Shown here piece after piece: positions 17,998-26,414 of a stretch of DNA of 64,000 nt (its first letter is position 1; each line of letters opens with the position of its first letter). A program made the translations under genes and the position numbers. Under the pieces are notes generated by a model. That model had not been told where the DNA came from. It saw only the letters and a program-made list of their open reading frames with translations, and did no database searches. This DNA comes from Streptomyces tendae (GTDB lineage: Bacteria; Actinomycetota; Actinomycetes; Streptomycetales; Streptomycetaceae), in contig NZ_BMUY01000017.1 in NCBI RefSeq assembly GCF_014650435.1, forward strand, positions 108,972 through 172,971, given 5' to 3'.

Positions 17998-19230
17998 GTG
18001 CACTCAGCGGTTCTGCTGATCGAGTTCGGTTCCATCATCCTGGGGCTCGGGCTGCTCGGCCGGTTCGCCGGCCGTTACCGGCTCTCCCCCATCCCGCTGT
18101 ACCTGCTGGCCGGTCTGGCCTTCGGCGAGGGCGGCCTGCTCCCGCTCGGCGCGAGCGAGGAGTTCGTCGCGACCGGCGCCGAGATCGGTGTCATCCTCCT
18201 GCTGCTGATGCTGGGCCTGGAGTACACGGCCAGCGACCTGGTCACCAACCTCAAGTCCCACTATCCGGCCGGTCTCGTCGACTGCGCGCTCAACGCCGTG
18301 CCGGGCGCGGTGGCCGCGCTGCTGATGGGCTGGGGTCCGGTGGCCGCCGTGGTCCTGGCCGGCGTGACGTGGATCTCGTCGTCCGGTGTGATCGCGAAGG
18401 TCCTCGGCGACCTGGGCCGGGTCGGCAACCGCGAGACGCCGGTGATCCTCAGCGTGCTGGTCCTGGAGGACCTGGCGATGGCGGTGTACCTGCCGATCGT
18501 CACGGCCCTGGTCGCCGGTGCCGGTCTGATGACCGGAAGCATCACGCTGGCGGTCGCGCTGGCCGCGGCGGGCCTCGTGCTGTTCGTGGCGGTGCGCTAC
18601 GGCCGCCTCATCTCCCGATTCGTCTCCAGCGACGACCCGGAGAAGCTGCTCCTCGTGGTGCTGGGTCTGACGATCCTCGTCGCCGGTGTCGCGCAGCAGC
18701 TCCAGGTGTCGGCCGCGGTGGGCGCCTTCCTGGTGGGCATCGCGCTGTCCGGGGAGGTCGCCGAGGGCGCGCACACGCTGCTGAGCCCGCTGCGGGACCT
18801 GTTCGCGGCGGTCTTCTTCGTCTTCTTCGGGCTGCACACCGATCCGGCCAGCATTCCGCCCGTCCTGCTGCCCGCGCTGGCGCTGGCGCTGCTGACCGCC
18901 GTGACGAAGATCGCCACCGGTTACTGGGCGGCGCGGCGGGCCGGGATCTCCGTCAAGGGCCGCTGGCGGGCGGGCGGCGCGCTGGTGGCGCGCGGCGAGT
19001 TCTCCATCGTCATCGCGGGCCTCGCGGTCTCGGCCGGCATCGAGCCGTCCCTGGGCCCGCTGGCCACGGCCTACGTCCTCATCCTGGTCGTCCTCGGCCC
19101 CCTCACCGCGCGCTTCACCGAACCGCTGGCGATGCGTCTCTTCCGGCGCGGCGACAACCCGGACCGTCCCGCCGGCCCCGTCGAGGCGGCGCCCCGGGCG
19201 GCGGAGGCGGAGGCGTCGGTCGGCGACTGA
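17998..19230 (+). CDS. Cation:proton antiporter, CPA2 (KefB/KhtU-like)
   Basis: This 410-residue integral membrane protein has about twelve hydrophobic segments and the CPA2 hallmark regions, including LLLLMLGLEY and the SSSGVIAKVLGDLG block. No C-terminal nucleotide-binding domain is present; that role falls to the separate upstream KhtT-like protein. The GTG is seven bases after AGGAG, four bases beyond the preceding stop. A K+(Na+)/H+ exchange role in pH or methylglyoxal stress is inferred from family. Confidence 0.9.
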   Translation: MHSAVLLIEFGSIILGLGLLGRFAGRYRLSPIPLYLLAGLAFGEGGLLPLGASEEFVATGAEIGVILLLLMLGLEYTASDLVTNLKSHYPAGLVDCALNAVPGAVAALLMGWGPVAAVVLAGVTWISSSGVIAKVLGDLGRVGNRETPVILSVLVLEDLAMAVYLPIVTALVAGAGLMTGSITLAVALAAAGLVLFVAVRYGRLISRFVSSDDPEKLLLVVLGLTILVAGVAQQLQVSAAVGAFLVGIALSGEVAEGAHTLLSPLRDLFAAVFFVFFGLHTDPASIPPVLLPALALALLTAVTKIATGYWAARRAGISVKGRWRAGGALVARGEFSIVIAGLAVSAGIEPSLGPLATAYVLILVVLGPLTARFTEPLAMRLFRRGDNPDRPAGPVEAAPRAAEAEASVGD

Positions 19231-19248
19231 CCGCACCGGTCCCGTCGA

Positions 19249-19293
19249 GACGCGGACTTGGGGCGGGGTACGGCTCTGTCCCGCGTCCGCGTC
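19249..19293 (+). terminator. Probable intrinsic terminator after the antiporter gene
   Basis: GACGCGGAC at 19249-19257 pairs with GTCCGCGTC at 19285-19293, and GCGGGG with TCCCGC extends the stem after a 5-nt bulge. It begins 18 bp past the stop codon. Confidence 0.5.
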
Positions 19294-19415
19294 CACGGGT
19301 TCGGGCCCCGACGCGGAGGACGCGGACGTGTCTCCGGGTCCGGGTGCCGGGGCGGTGGCCCCGTGTGTGAGCCCGGCCCTGGTCAGTGCCGGTGCGGGCT
19401 GGCAGGATCGCCCCC

Positions 19416-20411
19416 ATGTCCACGCTGCTCTCCCGTATCGGCAGGCGCCGGGCCGCCCAGGGCGCGGTCGCCGGTGCCGTCGCGCTCGGGCTGCTGCTGT
19501 GGTGGCTGCTGCCGCTGGGCGAGGGACCACCGAGCGGGACGATCACGTTCAGTACGGGCACCCGCGCGGGCGTCTACCAGAAGTACGGCGAGCTGCTGCG
19601 CACCGAGCTGCGCAAGGACATGCCGGAACTGGACGTACGGCTGATGACCAGCGCGGGCTCGCAGGAGAACGTCGAGCGGGTGGCGTCCGGCGAGGCCGAC
19701 TTCACCATCGCCGCGGCCGACGCGGTGGAGACGTACAAACTGGCCGGCAACCGCGGTGCCGAGTCGCTGCGCGGGGTCACCCGGCTCTACGACGACTACG
19801 TGCAGCTCGTCGTGCCGAGCGACTCGGACATCCAGTCGGTGGCCGACCTGCGGGGCAAGCGGGTGGCCATCGGGCTGCCGAACTCGGGGGTCAGGCTGAT
19901 CGCCACCCGGCTGCTCAAGGCCGTGGGCATCGACCCGGAGACGGACATCACGCCCCGGGCGGACGGGATCGACACCGGCCCCGGCCGCCTCGGCGACGAG
20001 CTGGACGCGTTCTTCTGGTCCGGCGGAGTGCCGACGGACGGCCTCAAGGAGATAGCGGAGAGCTCCGCGTTCCGGTTCGTCCCGATCGGTGCCGACCTGG
20101 TCACCAGGCTGCACGAGTCGGGCGGCGCGACCCGCTACTACCGCACCACCAACATGCCGGAGTCGGCCTACCCCACCGTCCAGAACGGCGCGGTCGTCCC
20201 GACGATGGCGGTGTCCAACCTGCTGGTGACCCGCGCGGACGTCGATCCGCGGCTCACCGAGTGGCTGACCCGGACCGTGCTCGACAGCCGCGACGGCATC
20301 GGCGCGCACGTGCACTCCGCGCAGCTGGTGGACCTGCGCACCGCGATCTACACCGACCCGCTGGAGCTGCACGAGGGCGCCCGGCGCTACTACCGCTCGG
20401 TCAAGCCCTAG
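19416..20411 (+). CDS. TAXI-family solute-binding protein, orphan
   Basis: This 331-residue exported protein belongs to the TAXI family (TRAP-associated extracytoplasmic immunogenic). The motif TGTRAGVYQKYGELLR, the SGEADFTIAAADAV block and DAFFWSGGVPT are characteristic. A single N-terminal hydrophobic helix (about 18-38) without a lipobox Cys suggests membrane anchoring. No TRAP permease genes are nearby. Its stop overlaps the gluK stop by four bases, tail to tail. A TAXI protein from Thermus thermophilus binds glutamate/glutamine, so the neighbourhood suggests a glutamate-linked sensing role; this is inference. Confidence 0.86.
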   Translation: MSTLLSRIGRRRAAQGAVAGAVALGLLLWWLLPLGEGPPSGTITFSTGTRAGVYQKYGELLRTELRKDMPELDVRLMTSAGSQENVERVASGEADFTIAAADAVETYKLAGNRGAESLRGVTRLYDDYVQLVVPSDSDIQSVADLRGKRVAIGLPNSGVRLIATRLLKAVGIDPETDITPRADGIDTGPGRLGDELDAFFWSGGVPTDGLKEIAESSAFRFVPIGADLVTRLHESGGATRYYRTTNMPESAYPTVQNGAVVPTMAVSNLLVTRADVDPRLTEWLTRTVLDSRDGIGAHVHSAQLVDLRTAIYTDPLELHEGARRYYRSVKP

Positions 20412-21841
20412 GGGCGCGGCTGCCGCCGCTCCGTGGGCGCCGTGCCGGTCCTGGGCACCGTGACCGTGACCTCCAGGCCGTGCGGATCGTGGGGGCCGAA
20501 GGAGATCGAGCCGTCGCCCGCCGCGAGCAGCGCCCGGCAGATCGATAGGCCAAGGCCCGAGCCCTTGACGTTCTGGTGGCGGCCACTGCGCCAGAAACGG
20601 TCGCCCACGCGCGTGAGCTCCTCGTCGGTGAGTCCGGGACCGTTGTCGGTGACGACGACGGTGGCGGCGTTCCCGGTGGAGGCCACCGCGACCCGTACGG
20701 TCTCCTCGCGCGGTGTGAACTTCACCGCGTTGTCGATGACCGCGTCCAGGGCGCTGGACAGCGTCACCGGGTCCGCCCAGCCCGTGGTCGGCGGGCAGTC
20801 GCCGACCAGCCGTACGCCCTTGGCCTCGGCCGTCGGCGCCCAGGCGGCCACCCGCTCGGCGGCCAGCGCGCCGATGTCGGTGACCTTCAGGTCGGCCTGG
20901 CTGTGCTCGGCCAGCGCCAGGTCGAGCAGGTCGTCCAGGACCCGGGCCAGGCGTTTGCCCTCGGTCTGGACGGAGGCGATCTCCTCGTTGCCCTCGGGCA
21001 GCTCCAGGGCGAGCAGCTCGATGCGCAGCAGGAGTGCGGCGAGCGGGTTGCGCAGCTGGTGCGAGGCGTCGGCGACGAAGGCGCGCTGCTGCTCCAGCAC
21101 GTCCTCCACGTGGTCGGCCATCTCGTTGAACGAGCCGGCCAGGCGTCTGAGCTCCGGCGGTCCGCCGGACGGCGCGACCCGGGACTTGAGCCGCCCGGTG
21201 GCGATGTCGTGGGTGGTGGCGTCGAGCACCCGCACCGGCTTGAGCACCCAGCCGGTCAGCCGCAGTGCCGCACCGACGGCGAGCAGCATCGCGGCGAACT
21301 CCCCGGCGCCGATGACCAGCCAGCCGCGCAGGGTGCTGGAGCGCATAGAGTCGGTCGGCGACTCGGTGACGACGACCGCGACGACGTCGCCGTCCCGGAT
21401 GACCGGCGAGGCCACCACGAGCCTGCCGTCCTGCCAGGGCCACACCTGCTCCGGGTCGTGGCTGCGGCGGCTGAGCAGTGCCTCGTCGAAGGAGTCGCGG
21501 ACCTCGCCGGTCTGCGGCAGGAACCACGTCGTGGGCGCGTTGGCCATCGGGATGTGGTTGCGGTAGAAGACGCCCGCCTTGATGCCGTAGACCTCGTAGT
21601 AGCTGGTCAGCTCGGTCTGCAGGGTGTCCAGGCGCTCGTCCGTGTCCGTCTGGCGTGAGCCGCCCGTCCCGTCCTCGGTGACGAACTGGGCGAGCGCGGC
21701 GAAGCGCGCCGTGTCGTCTATGCGGTCGATGACGACCTTCTGCTGCTCCGCGCGGGCGACGCTGACGCCGAGGGGAACGCCGAGCGCGAGCAGTACGGCC
21801 GCCATCAGGACGATGAGCAGCGGAAGCAGGCGTGTGCTCAC
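20408..21841 (-). CDS. gluK: Glutamate-responsive sensor histidine kinase GluK
   Basis: This 477-residue membrane kinase has TM1 (about 5-27), an extracytoplasmic sensor (about 28-165), TM2 (about 172-197), HAMP, a HisKA box with the phospho-acceptor His in DASHQLRNPL, and a catalytic domain with DNAVKFT, DNGPGLT and GSGLGLSI. The GTG start is nine bases after the gluR stop. In S. coelicolor the equivalent pair GluR-GluK senses extracellular glutamate and activates gluABCD; the same gene order here supports the name. Confidence 0.9.
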   Translation of the reverse strand: MSTRLLPLLIVLMAAVLLALGVPLGVSVARAEQQKVVIDRIDDTARFAALAQFVTEDGTGGSRQTDTDERLDTLQTELTSYYEVYGIKAGVFYRNHIPMANAPTTWFLPQTGEVRDSFDEALLSRRSHDPEQVWPWQDGRLVVASPVIRDGDVVAVVVTESPTDSMRSSTLRGWLVIGAGEFAAMLLAVGAALRLTGWVLKPVRVLDATTHDIATGRLKSRVAPSGGPPELRRLAGSFNEMADHVEDVLEQQRAFVADASHQLRNPLAALLLRIELLALELPEGNEEIASVQTEGKRLARVLDDLLDLALAEHSQADLKVTDIGALAAERVAAWAPTAEAKGVRLVGDCPPTTGWADPVTLSSALDAVIDNAVKFTPREETVRVAVASTGNAATVVVTDNGPGLTDEELTRVGDRFWRSGRHQNVKGSGLGLSICRALLAAGDGSISFGPHDPHGLEVTVTVPRTGTAPTERRQPRP

Positions 21842-21850
21842 CCGGCCCCG

Positions 21851-22537
21851 CTAGGAGGTGGGCGCGACGAGGCGGTAGCCGACGCCGCGGACGGTCTCGA
21901 TCAGCGCGGGCATGTGCAGCTTGGAGCGCAGGGAGGCGACGTGCACCTCCAGGGTGCGGCCGGTCCCCTCCCAGCTGGTGCGCCAGACCTCGCTGATGAT
22001 CTGCTCGCGCCGGAAGACCACACCGGGCCGCTGGGCGAGCAGGGCGAGCAGGTCGAACTCCTTGCGGGTGAGTTGGACAACCGAACCGTCCACGCTCACC
22101 TGGCGGGTCGGCAGCTCGATACGGACCGCTCCGAGACGCACCACGGTCTCGGTGCTCCCGGTGGCCTCCTCGTGCGCGGTGCGCCGGCTGACGGCGTGGA
22201 TCCGGGCGAGCAGTTCCCCGGTGTCGTACGGCTTGACCACGTAGTCGTCGGCGCCGAGGTTCAGGCCGTGGATGCGGGAGCGCACGTCGGAGCGCGCGGT
22301 GACCATGATGACCGGGGTGCTGGTGCGCTTGCGGATCTTGCCGCAGACCTCGTAGCCGTCCTGGTCGGGCAGGCCCAGGTCGAGCAGGACGACGCCGAAG
22401 CCGTCGACCTCGGGGACGAGGGCCTGGAGCGCCTCCTCACCGCTGCGCGCGTGGGTGACGTCGAAGCCGTGCCGTGCCAGGATCGCGGACAGGGCGGCGG
22501 CCACGTGGTTGTCGTCCTCGACGAGCAGCAGTCTCAT
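21851..22537 (-). CDS. gluR: OmpR/PhoB-family response regulator GluR
   Basis: This 228-residue regulator has a receiver domain (about 1-118) with VEDD, phospho-acceptor Asp in VVLLDLGLP, and Lys in VVKPYD. A winged-helix DNA-binding domain (about 135-225) with LTRKEFDLLALL and VHVASLRSKL follows. The ATG is preceded by AAGGGAG; an upstream in-frame start at 22609 would add an unrelated extension. It is divergent from gluA over a 302-bp region holding candidate binding sites. Confidence 0.93.
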   Translation of the reverse strand: MRLLLVEDDNHVAAALSAILARHGFDVTHARSGEEALQALVPEVDGFGVVLLDLGLPDQDGYEVCGKIRKRTSTPVIMVTARSDVRSRIHGLNLGADDYVVKPYDTGELLARIHAVSRRTAHEEATGSTETVVRLGAVRIELPTRQVSVDGSVVQLTRKEFDLLALLAQRPGVVFRREQIISEVWRTSWEGTGRTLEVHVASLRSKLHMPALIETVRGVGYRLVAPTS

Positions 22538-22730
22538 CCGGGCTCCCTTCGGTTCATCGGCCGTACGCTCGGGGCGGGTAGAAATCGGGACGGGCTGACG
22601 CACGGGCACGCGCGCGTGCGTCCTGTGCAGTGACGCCGATGGAGGGGGACGGCGTCAAGAGGCTTCCGGTTGCGGCCGCTCGAAGTTATCCGGCCGATAT
22701 GCGCCCAGCTCACAAGTGCTACGACTCGTG

Positions 22731-22772
22731 TCCGATTGCTATCGGATCGTGATGCTCAGATCTCGCTCAGAT
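22731..22772. promoter_or_regulatory. gluR-gluA intergenic region with inverted and direct repeats
   Basis: The 302-bp gap 22538-22839 separates divergent gluR and gluA. It holds the inverted repeat TCCGAT-TGCT-ATCGGA at 22731-22746 and the direct repeat GCTCAGAT at 22754-22761 and 22765-22772, spaced 11 bp. One-helical-turn direct repeats are typical for OmpR-family regulators such as GluR. I see no convincing -35/-10 pair and nothing coding in the remainder. Confidence 0.6.
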
Positions 22773-22839
22773 GTAGAGACGCGACGTGGCCCGGGTCACT
22801 ACTGTCCTGCGAAACCCAGGAGGACGGAGCCCGAGAGCG

Positions 22840-23616
22840 ATGACCGAAGTATCGGTGGCCAAGGAAGACAAGGCTGCGACCGGCGAACTGGTCGTCCTGA
22901 AGAGTGTCAACAAGCACTTCGGCGCGTTGCACGTGCTCCAGGACATCGACCTGACGATTCAGCGCGGCGAGGTCGTCGTGGTCATCGGACCCTCCGGGTC
23001 CGGCAAGTCCACCCTGTGCCGCACCATCAACCGTCTGGAGACGATCGACGACGGTTCGATCACCATCGACGGCAAGCCGCTGCCCGCCGAGGGCAAGGAG
23101 CTGGCCAGGCTGCGGGCCGACGTCGGCATGGTCTTCCAGTCGTTCAACCTCTTCGCGCACAAGACGGTGCTGGAGAACGTGACGCTGGGCCAGGTCAAGG
23201 TCCGCAAGGTCGAGGCCAAGAAGGCCGAGGAGAAGGCCCGCGCCCTGCTCGACCGGGTCGGCGTGGGCGCCCAGGCGGACAAGTACCCCGCGCAGCTCTC
23301 CGGTGGTCAGCAGCAGCGCGTCGCCATCGCGCGGGCGCTGGCCATGGACCCCAAGGTCATGCTCTTCGACGAGCCGACGTCGGCCCTCGACCCCGAGATG
23401 ATCAACGAGGTCCTCGAGGTCATGAAGCAGCTCGCCGAGGACGGGATGACCATGATCGTGGTCACGCACGAGATGGGCTTCGCCCGCTCGGCGGCCAACC
23501 GCGTGGTGTTCATGGCGGACGGCCGCATCGTCGAAGAGGCCACGCCCGACCAGTTCTTCAGCAATCCGCGCAGCGACCGTGCCAAGGACTTCCTGTCGAA
23601 GATCCTGCACCACTGA
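22840..23616 (+). CDS. gluA: Glutamate ABC transporter, ATP-binding subunit
   Basis: This 258-residue ATPase has Walker A GPSGSGKST, Q-loop VFQSFNLF, signature LSGGQQQRV, Walker B VMLFDEPTSALD and the switch His in VVTHEMG. It is of the polar amino acid uptake (GlnQ/GluA) type. AGGAGG lies about 14 bases before the ATG, with a nearer GAGAG. It is the first gene of gluABCD, followed after 139 bp by gluB. Confidence 0.95.
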   Translation: MTEVSVAKEDKAATGELVVLKSVNKHFGALHVLQDIDLTIQRGEVVVVIGPSGSGKSTLCRTINRLETIDDGSITIDGKPLPAEGKELARLRADVGMVFQSFNLFAHKTVLENVTLGQVKVRKVEAKKAEEKARALLDRVGVGAQADKYPAQLSGGQQQRVAIARALAMDPKVMLFDEPTSALDPEMINEVLEVMKQLAEDGMTMIVVTHEMGFARSAANRVVFMADGRIVEEATPDQFFSNPRSDRAKDFLSKILHH

Positions 23617-23755
23617 GACTTCGGAGCGGCTCCGGCGCCCTGCGCCGACCGCACCGGCGGCCCGCTTCCGACGGCCGCACCTGATCGCCTGATCCGCTGA
23701 TCGTCCGATCGCAGCTCGCTCATCGCAGCTCGATCACAGCCAAAGGATGTCCACC

Positions 23756-24592
23756 ATGAAGCTTCGCAAGGTCTCCGCCGCCTCGGCCGCCGTGCTCGCC
23801 CTCGCCCTGACCGCCACCGCGTGCGGCGGCGACGACAAGGACAGCGGCTCCTCCGGCGGTGACGGCAAGAAGATCACCATCGGTATCAAGTTCGACCAGC
23901 CCGGCCTCGGCCAGAAGACCCCGGACGGCTACGCGGGCTTCGACGTGGACGTCGCCACGTACGTCGCCAAGAAGCTCGGCTACACCGAGGACCAGATCGA
24001 GTGGAAGGAGTCGAAGAGCGCCGACCGCGAGACCATGCTGCAGCGCGGTGACGTCGACTTCATCGCCGCCACGTACTCGATCACTCCCGAGCGCTCGGAG
24101 AAGGTCGACTTCGCCGGCCCCTACCTGCTGGCCCACCAGGACGTGCTGCTCCGCGCCGACGACGACAAGATCAAGTCGCCGGAGGACCTGAACGACGCGA
24201 AGCTCTGCTCCGTCACCGGTTCGACCTCGGCGCAGAACATCAAGAAGAAGCTGGCTCCCAAGGCCCAGCTGCAGCCGTACCCGACGTACTCGGCCTGCCT
24301 GCCCGGTCTGCAGAACGGCGCCGTCGACGCGCTGACCACGGACGACTCGATCCTCGCCGGTTACGCCTCCCAGTCGCAGTTCAAGGGCAAGTTCAAGCTC
24401 GGCGGCTTCAAGCTGACGAACGAGAACTACGGGATCGGCGTCAAGAAGGGCAGCGACCTCAAGAACAAGATCAACGACGCGCTCGAGGCCATGGTCGCCG
24501 ACGGCGCCTGGGACAAGGCCGTCAAGGACAACTTCGGCCCGGCCAACTACAAGAACGAGCCGGCGCCGAAGATCGGCGACATCAAGAGCTGA
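23756..24592 (+). CDS. gluB: Glutamate-binding lipoprotein of the ABC transporter
   Basis: This 278-residue lipoprotein has a short basic start, a hydrophobic core and lipobox TATAC, then a Gly/Ser linker. The type 3 amino-acid binding fold is seen in GYAGFDVDVATYVAKKLG, SADRETMLQRGDVDFIAATYSIT and GSTSAQN. The ATG at 23756 is eight bases after AAAGGA; an ATG nine bases upstream overlaps that site. The gap before it may carry its own promoter or a processing site, since binding proteins are usually made in excess. Confidence 0.94.
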   Translation: MKLRKVSAASAAVLALALTATACGGDDKDSGSSGGDGKKITIGIKFDQPGLGQKTPDGYAGFDVDVATYVAKKLGYTEDQIEWKESKSADRETMLQRGDVDFIAATYSITPERSEKVDFAGPYLLAHQDVLLRADDDKIKSPEDLNDAKLCSVTGSTSAQNIKKKLAPKAQLQPYPTYSACLPGLQNGAVDALTTDDSILAGYASQSQFKGKFKLGGFKLTNENYGIGVKKGSDLKNKINDALEAMVADGAWDKAVKDNFGPANYKNEPAPKIGDIKS

Positions 24593-24676
24593 GGCCGGGC
24601 CTGACGGGGTGCGCCGCCCCACGGCAGGGGCGGCGCACCGGATCGGGCGTCCCTACACGCGGAAGCGCGGGAGATC

Positions 24677-25345
24677 GTGTTCGACTTTCTCGACAAGTAC
24701 GACCTGTTGGGAGCCTTCTGGACGACAGTGCAGCTCGCTGTGCTGTCGGCCGTCGGCTCCCTGATCTGGGGCACCATACTGGCCGCCATGCGGGTCGGCC
24801 CGGTGCCGTTGATGCGCGGTTTCGGAACCGCGTACGTGAACATCGTCCGGAACATCCCGCTGACCGTGATCATCCTGTTCGCGTCGCTGGGACTGAACCA
24901 GACGTTGGGGGTCACCCTCGGCGGGGGGAATGACTTCGAGACGATCAACTTCCGGCTCGCCGTCCTGGGCCTGATCCTCTACACGTCGTCGTTCGTGTGC
25001 GAGGCGCTGCGCTCCGGCATCAACACGGTGCCCGTCGGCCAGGCAGAGGCGGCTCGGGCGCTCGGTCTGAGCTTCGGCCAGGTGCTCCGGCTGGTGGTGC
25101 TGCCGCAGGCGTTCCGCTCGTCCGTCGTTCCGCTGGCGAACGTGCTGATCGCCCTGATCAAGAACACCACGGTCGCCGCCGCCATCGGTGTGGCGGAGAC
25201 GGCGCTGCTGATGAAGGAGATGATCGAGAACGAGGCCCAGCTGCTGCTCATCTCCGCGGTCATCGCTCTCGTGTTCGTGGTGTTGACGCTGCCGACCGGC
25301 CTGATCCTCGGCTGGGTGGGCAAGAAGGTGGCGGTGAAGCGATGA
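24677..25345 (+). CDS. gluC: Glutamate ABC transporter permease 1
   Basis: This 222-residue inner-membrane permease has about five helices and the EAA loop EAARALGLSFGQVLRLVVLPQA that contacts the ATPase. The GTG follows GGGAG. Its TGA overlaps the gluD ATG (ATGA), so the two permeases are translationally coupled and probably form a heterodimer. Confidence 0.94.
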   Translation: MFDFLDKYDLLGAFWTTVQLAVLSAVGSLIWGTILAAMRVGPVPLMRGFGTAYVNIVRNIPLTVIILFASLGLNQTLGVTLGGGNDFETINFRLAVLGLILYTSSFVCEALRSGINTVPVGQAEAARALGLSFGQVLRLVVLPQAFRSSVVPLANVLIALIKNTTVAAAIGVAETALLMKEMIENEAQLLLISAVIALVFVVLTLPTGLILGWVGKKVAVKR

Positions 25346-26229
25346 GCTCGGTCCTCTACGACGCCCAGGGCCCCCGCGCCAAGCGTCGCAACATCCTCTT
25401 CACGGTCGTCTTCCTGGTCGCCCTCGCCGCCCTGCTGTGGTGGGTGTTCGGCACCCTCAACGACAAGGGCCAGCTCGAGTGGGCCCTGTGGAAGCCGTTC
25501 TTCACCGGCACCGAGGCGTGGTCGACGTACATCTGGCCGGGTCTGCAGAACACCCTGAAGGCCGCGGTGCTCGCGGTGGTCATCGCCCTGCCCCTGGGCG
25601 CGGCACTGGGCATCGCCCGGCTCTCCGACCACAAGTGGGTCCGGGTACCGGCCGCGGTCGTGGTCGAGTTCTTTCGGTCCATCCCCGTGCTGGTCCTGAT
25701 GATCTTCGGTCTCGCGCTGTTCGCGGAGTACACCAACGTCAGCTCGGACGACCGCCCGCTGTACGCCGTCGTCACCGGCCTGGTGCTGTACAACGCCTCG
25801 GTCCTCGCCGAGATCGTCCGGTCCGGCATCCTCGCCCTGCCCAAGGGCCAGGCCGAGGGCGCCATGGCGATCGGGCTGCGCAAGGGCCAGGTCATGCGGC
25901 TGATCCTGCTGCCGCAGGCGGTCACGGCGATGCTGCCGGCCATCGTCAGCCAGCTCGTCGTGATCCTCAAGGACACCGCGCTCGGCGGCGCGATCCTCAC
26001 CTTCCCGGAGCTGCTCGCGTCGGCCAACACCATGAGCGGCTACTACGGCGCCAACGTGATCGCCAGCTACACCGTGGTCGCCGTGATCTACATCGCGCTC
26101 AACTTCGCCCTCACGAGCTTCGCGAGCTGGCTGGAGCGCCGGCTGCGACGGGCGAAGAAGTCGACCGGTGCGGTACTGAGTGCGGACGACGTGGAGACCG
26201 CCGACGCCGGAACGGTGGGCAAGGTCTAG
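25342..26229 (+). CDS. gluD: Glutamate ABC transporter permease 2
   Basis: This 295-residue permease has an N-terminal helix (about 18-40), then the HisM-type transport domain with EIVRSGILALPKGQ and the EAA-like EGAMAIGLRKGQVMRLILLPQA. It is longer than gluC by an N-terminal segment and a charged C-terminal tail. It is the last gene of gluABCD and is closed by a strong terminator 33 bp after the stop. Confidence 0.94.
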   Translation: MSSVLYDAQGPRAKRRNILFTVVFLVALAALLWWVFGTLNDKGQLEWALWKPFFTGTEAWSTYIWPGLQNTLKAAVLAVVIALPLGAALGIARLSDHKWVRVPAAVVVEFFRSIPVLVLMIFGLALFAEYTNVSSDDRPLYAVVTGLVLYNASVLAEIVRSGILALPKGQAEGAMAIGLRKGQVMRLILLPQAVTAMLPAIVSQLVVILKDTALGGAILTFPELLASANTMSGYYGANVIASYTVVAVIYIALNFALTSFASWLERRLRRAKKSTGAVLSADDVETADAGTVGKV

Positions 26230-26262
26230 CACTTCTGACCCTCGGTCATCTCGTATGACCAT

Positions 26263-26300
26263 CGACGGAGGCCGTGGCATGATCGCCACGGCCTCCGTCG
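26263..26300 (+). terminator. Intrinsic terminator of the glu operon
   Basis: A perfect 16-bp stem with a 6-nt loop (ATGATC) starts 33 bp after the gluD stop. Confidence 0.88.
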
Positions 26301-26414
26301 CTTGACGCAAGCAGCGGCAATAGGTTGCATACGTTCTGTGACCGTGCACCCTGCTCCAATGTCCTGTTCACCCACGTCCCCCGGGACACCGCCACGGGCA
26401 GGGGGCGCCGCACC

